Of a DNA stretch of 64,000 nt, positions 62,161 to 64,000 are shown piece by piece. The number at the start of each line of letters is the position of its first letter. Positions within the stretch are counted from its first letter, which is position 1. A program made the position numbers and the translations under genes. Under the pieces are notes generated by a model. The model did not search any database and was not told the DNA's origin. It worked only from the letters and a program-made list of their open reading frames with translations. Source of the stretch: Halisarca cf. caerulea (Eukaryota; Porifera; Demospongiae; Chondrillida; Halisarcidae). The stretch covers positions 62,001 to 126,000 of the forward strand of contig CAUJGJ010000371.1 of the NCBI GenBank assembly GCA_963170055.1, given 5' to 3'.

Positions 62161-64000
62161 AAATATTGGTATTAGAACCAGCATATCCAACACTACACAA
62201 ATACGCCCACAGCACTTCAGAAACTCCATGTGTGTCCACTGGGAATGTGCGTGGTGCTAGTGCCAAATATTGGTATTAGCACCAGCATATCCAACACTAC
62301 ACAAATACGCCCACAGCACTTCAGAAAGGTCATGTGTGTCCACTGGGTATGTGCGTGGTGCTAGTACCAAATATTAGTATTAGCACCAGCATATCCAACA
62401 CTACACAAATACGCACACAGCACTTCAGAAAGGTCATGTGTGTCCATTGGGAATGTGCGTGGTGCTAGTGCGAAATATTGGTATTAGCACCAGCATATCT
62501 AACACTACACAAATACGCCCACAGCACTTCAGAAAGGTCATGTGTGTCCACTGGGAATGTGCGTGGTGCTAGTGCCAAATATTGGTATTAGCACCAGCAT
62601 ATCCAACACTACACAAATACGCCCACAGCACTTCAGAAAGGTCATGTGTGTCCATTGGGAATGTGCGTGGTGCTAGTGCAAATATTGGCATTAGCACCAG
62701 CATATCTAACACTACACAAATACGCCCACAGTAGTTAAGAAACTTCATGTGTGTCCACTGGGAATGTGCGTGGTGCTAGTGCCAAATATTGGTATTAGCA
62801 TCAGCATATCCAAAACTACACAAATACGCCCACATCAATTAAGAAACTTAATGTGTGTCCACTGGGAATGTGCGTGGTGTTAGTGCCAAATATTGGTATT
62901 AGCACCAGCATATCCAATACTACACAAATACGCCCACAGCATTTCAGAAAGGTCATGTGTGTCCACTGGGAATGTGCGTGGTGCTAGTGCCAAATATTGG
63001 TATTAGCACCAGCACATCCAAGACTACACAAATACGCCCACAGCACTTCAGAAAGGTCATGTGTGTCCATTGAGAATGTGCGTGGTGCTAGTGCCAAATA
63101 TTGGTATTAGCACCAGCATATCCAACACTACACAAATACGCCCACAGCACTTCAGAAAGGTCATGTGTGTCCACTGGGAATGTGCGTGGTGCTAGTGCCA
63201 AATATTGGTATTAGCAACAGCATATCCAACACTACACAAATACGCCCACAGCACTTCAGAAACTTCATGTGTGTCCACTGGGAATGTGCGTCGTGCTAGT
63301 GCCAAATATTGGTATTAGCACCAGCATATCCAACACTACATAAATACGCCCACAGCACTTCAGAAAGGTCATGTGTGTCCACTGGGTATGTGCGTGGTGC
63401 TAGTGCCAAATATTAGTATTAGCACCAGCATATCCAACACTACATAAATACGCACACAGCACTTCAGAAAGGTCATGTGTGTCCATTGGGAATGTGCGTG
63501 GTGCTAGTGCCAAATATTGGTATTAGCACCAGCATATCTAACACTACACAAATACGCCCACAGCACTTCAGAAAGGTCATGTGTGTCCACTGGGAATGTG
63601 CGTGGTGCTAGTGCCAAATATTGGTATTAGCACCAGCATATCCAACACTACACAAATACGCCCACAGCACTTCAGAAAGGTCATGTGTGTCCATTGGGAA
63701 TGTGCGTGGTGTTAGTGCAAATATTGGCATTAGCACCAGCATATCTAACACTACACAAATACGCCCACAGTAGTTAAGAAACTTCATGTGTGTCCACTGG
63801 GAATGTGCGTGGTGCTAGTGCCAAATATTGGTATTAGCACCAGCATATCCAAAACTACACAAATACGCCCACATCAATTAAGAAACTTAATGTGTGTCCA
63901 CTGGGAATGTGCGTGGTGTTAGTGCCAAATATTGGTATTAGCACCAGCATATCCAACACTACACAAATACGCCCACAGCACTTCAGAAAGGTCATGTGTG
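62161..64000 (+). repeat. Last unit(s), running off the window
   Basis: ACTCCATG beta, alpha with CCACTGGGTATG, TTAGTATT, CATATCTAAC, alpha, ATTGGCATT gamma-2 (62680), delta (62784, private GCATCAGC), alpha, CACATCCAAGAC, alpha, GCAACAGC beta (63200), then CATAAATACG (63304) and a second ATTGGCATT gamma-2 at 63719. Positions 60914 onward and 63304 onward match at offset 2390. The final monomer (63927-64000) is cut at 74 bases by the window edge. Confidence 0.82.

Larger units (their letters stand above)
1..64000 (+). repeat. 104-bp satellite array filling the window
   Basis: About 615 head-to-tail copies of a 104-bp monomer, all in the same orientation. Landmarks in each copy, in order, are AAATATTGG, TTAGCACCAGCATATCC, a C/A-rich stretch ending in ATACGCCCACAG, the variable cassette, TGTGTCCACTGGGAATGTG, and CGTGGTGCTAGTGCC. 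The consensus has 49 G+C of 104 bases and two CpG sites. Most copies are exactly 104 bp; recurrent variants are 102, 103 or 105 bp. Every stretch longer than 300 bases is satellite, with no gene, mobile element or spacer. Because 104 is not a multiple of 3, the reading frame changes at each copy, and open frames never exceed about 100 codons. The setting is inferred to be centromeric or pericentromeric heterochromatin of a eukaryote. The family was not recognised. Confidence 0.98.

Noticed and set aside
1..64000. CRISPR array
   Set aside because: There are repeats, but no unique spacers: the whole 104-bp unit repeats, with variation shared among copies in HOR order.
1..64000. Bacterial or phage tandem repeat
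   Set aside because: No prokaryotic gene or phage module in 64 kb, and HOR organisation at this scale is a eukaryotic satellite trait.
1..64000. Telomeric or simple microsatellite tracts
   Set aside because: No short-unit runs such as TTAGGG, TTAGG or (CA)n beyond the few bases inside each monomer.

Overview
The whole 64 kb window is one uninterrupted tandem satellite array. The monomer is 104 bp, always in the same orientation, with about 615 copies and about 47% G+C in the consensus. I see no gene, RNA gene, transposon, inversion or unique sequence anywhere. A long homogenised array with higher-order repeats (HORs) suggests a eukaryotic chromosome, most likely a centromeric or pericentromeric block. 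The sequence does not identify the species, and I do not recognise the satellite family.

Monomers are numbered here from the AAATATT that follows AGTGCC. They differ mainly in a cassette at monomer positions 51-70, which takes four forms. Alpha is the common CACTTCAGAAAGGTCATG. Beta is CACTTCAGAAACTTCATG or ...ACTCCATG. Gamma is TAGTTAAGAAACTTCATG. Delta is CAATTAAGAAACTTAATG and relatives. Their order forms HORs. Gamma-delta always occur as a neighbouring pair, and beta opens most units.

Layout. At 1-9577 there is an 18-monomer HOR (1874 bp, built as 7+11 monomers) mixed with a 13-monomer block (1353 bp). At 9578-27136 there is a mosaic of 11-, 13- and 14-monomer units (1144-1145, 1349, 1453-1457 bp) carrying large overlapping segmental duplications with offsets of 7899 and 8208-8312 bp. 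At 27137-45426 there is a 7-monomer duplication, a 16-monomer (1664 bp) tandem duplication with its crossover point visible inside one hybrid monomer, and a 35-monomer (3636 bp) tandem duplication. At 45427-60185 there is mainly a 13-monomer HOR (1351 bp) with a 4.5 kb duplication at 5509 bp offset and two local three-monomer expansions. At 60186-64000 there are related units marked by an ATTGGCATT monomer, and the array runs off the end of the window.

The most notable feature not explained by simple repetition is a dyad across each monomer junction. Read as + strand RNA it can fold into a 46-nt hairpin: a 21-bp stem with one bulged G, three G-U pairs and a 3-nt loop. The array therefore encodes hundreds of near-identical hairpins spaced 104 nt apart. 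Whether it is transcribed cannot be told from sequence.
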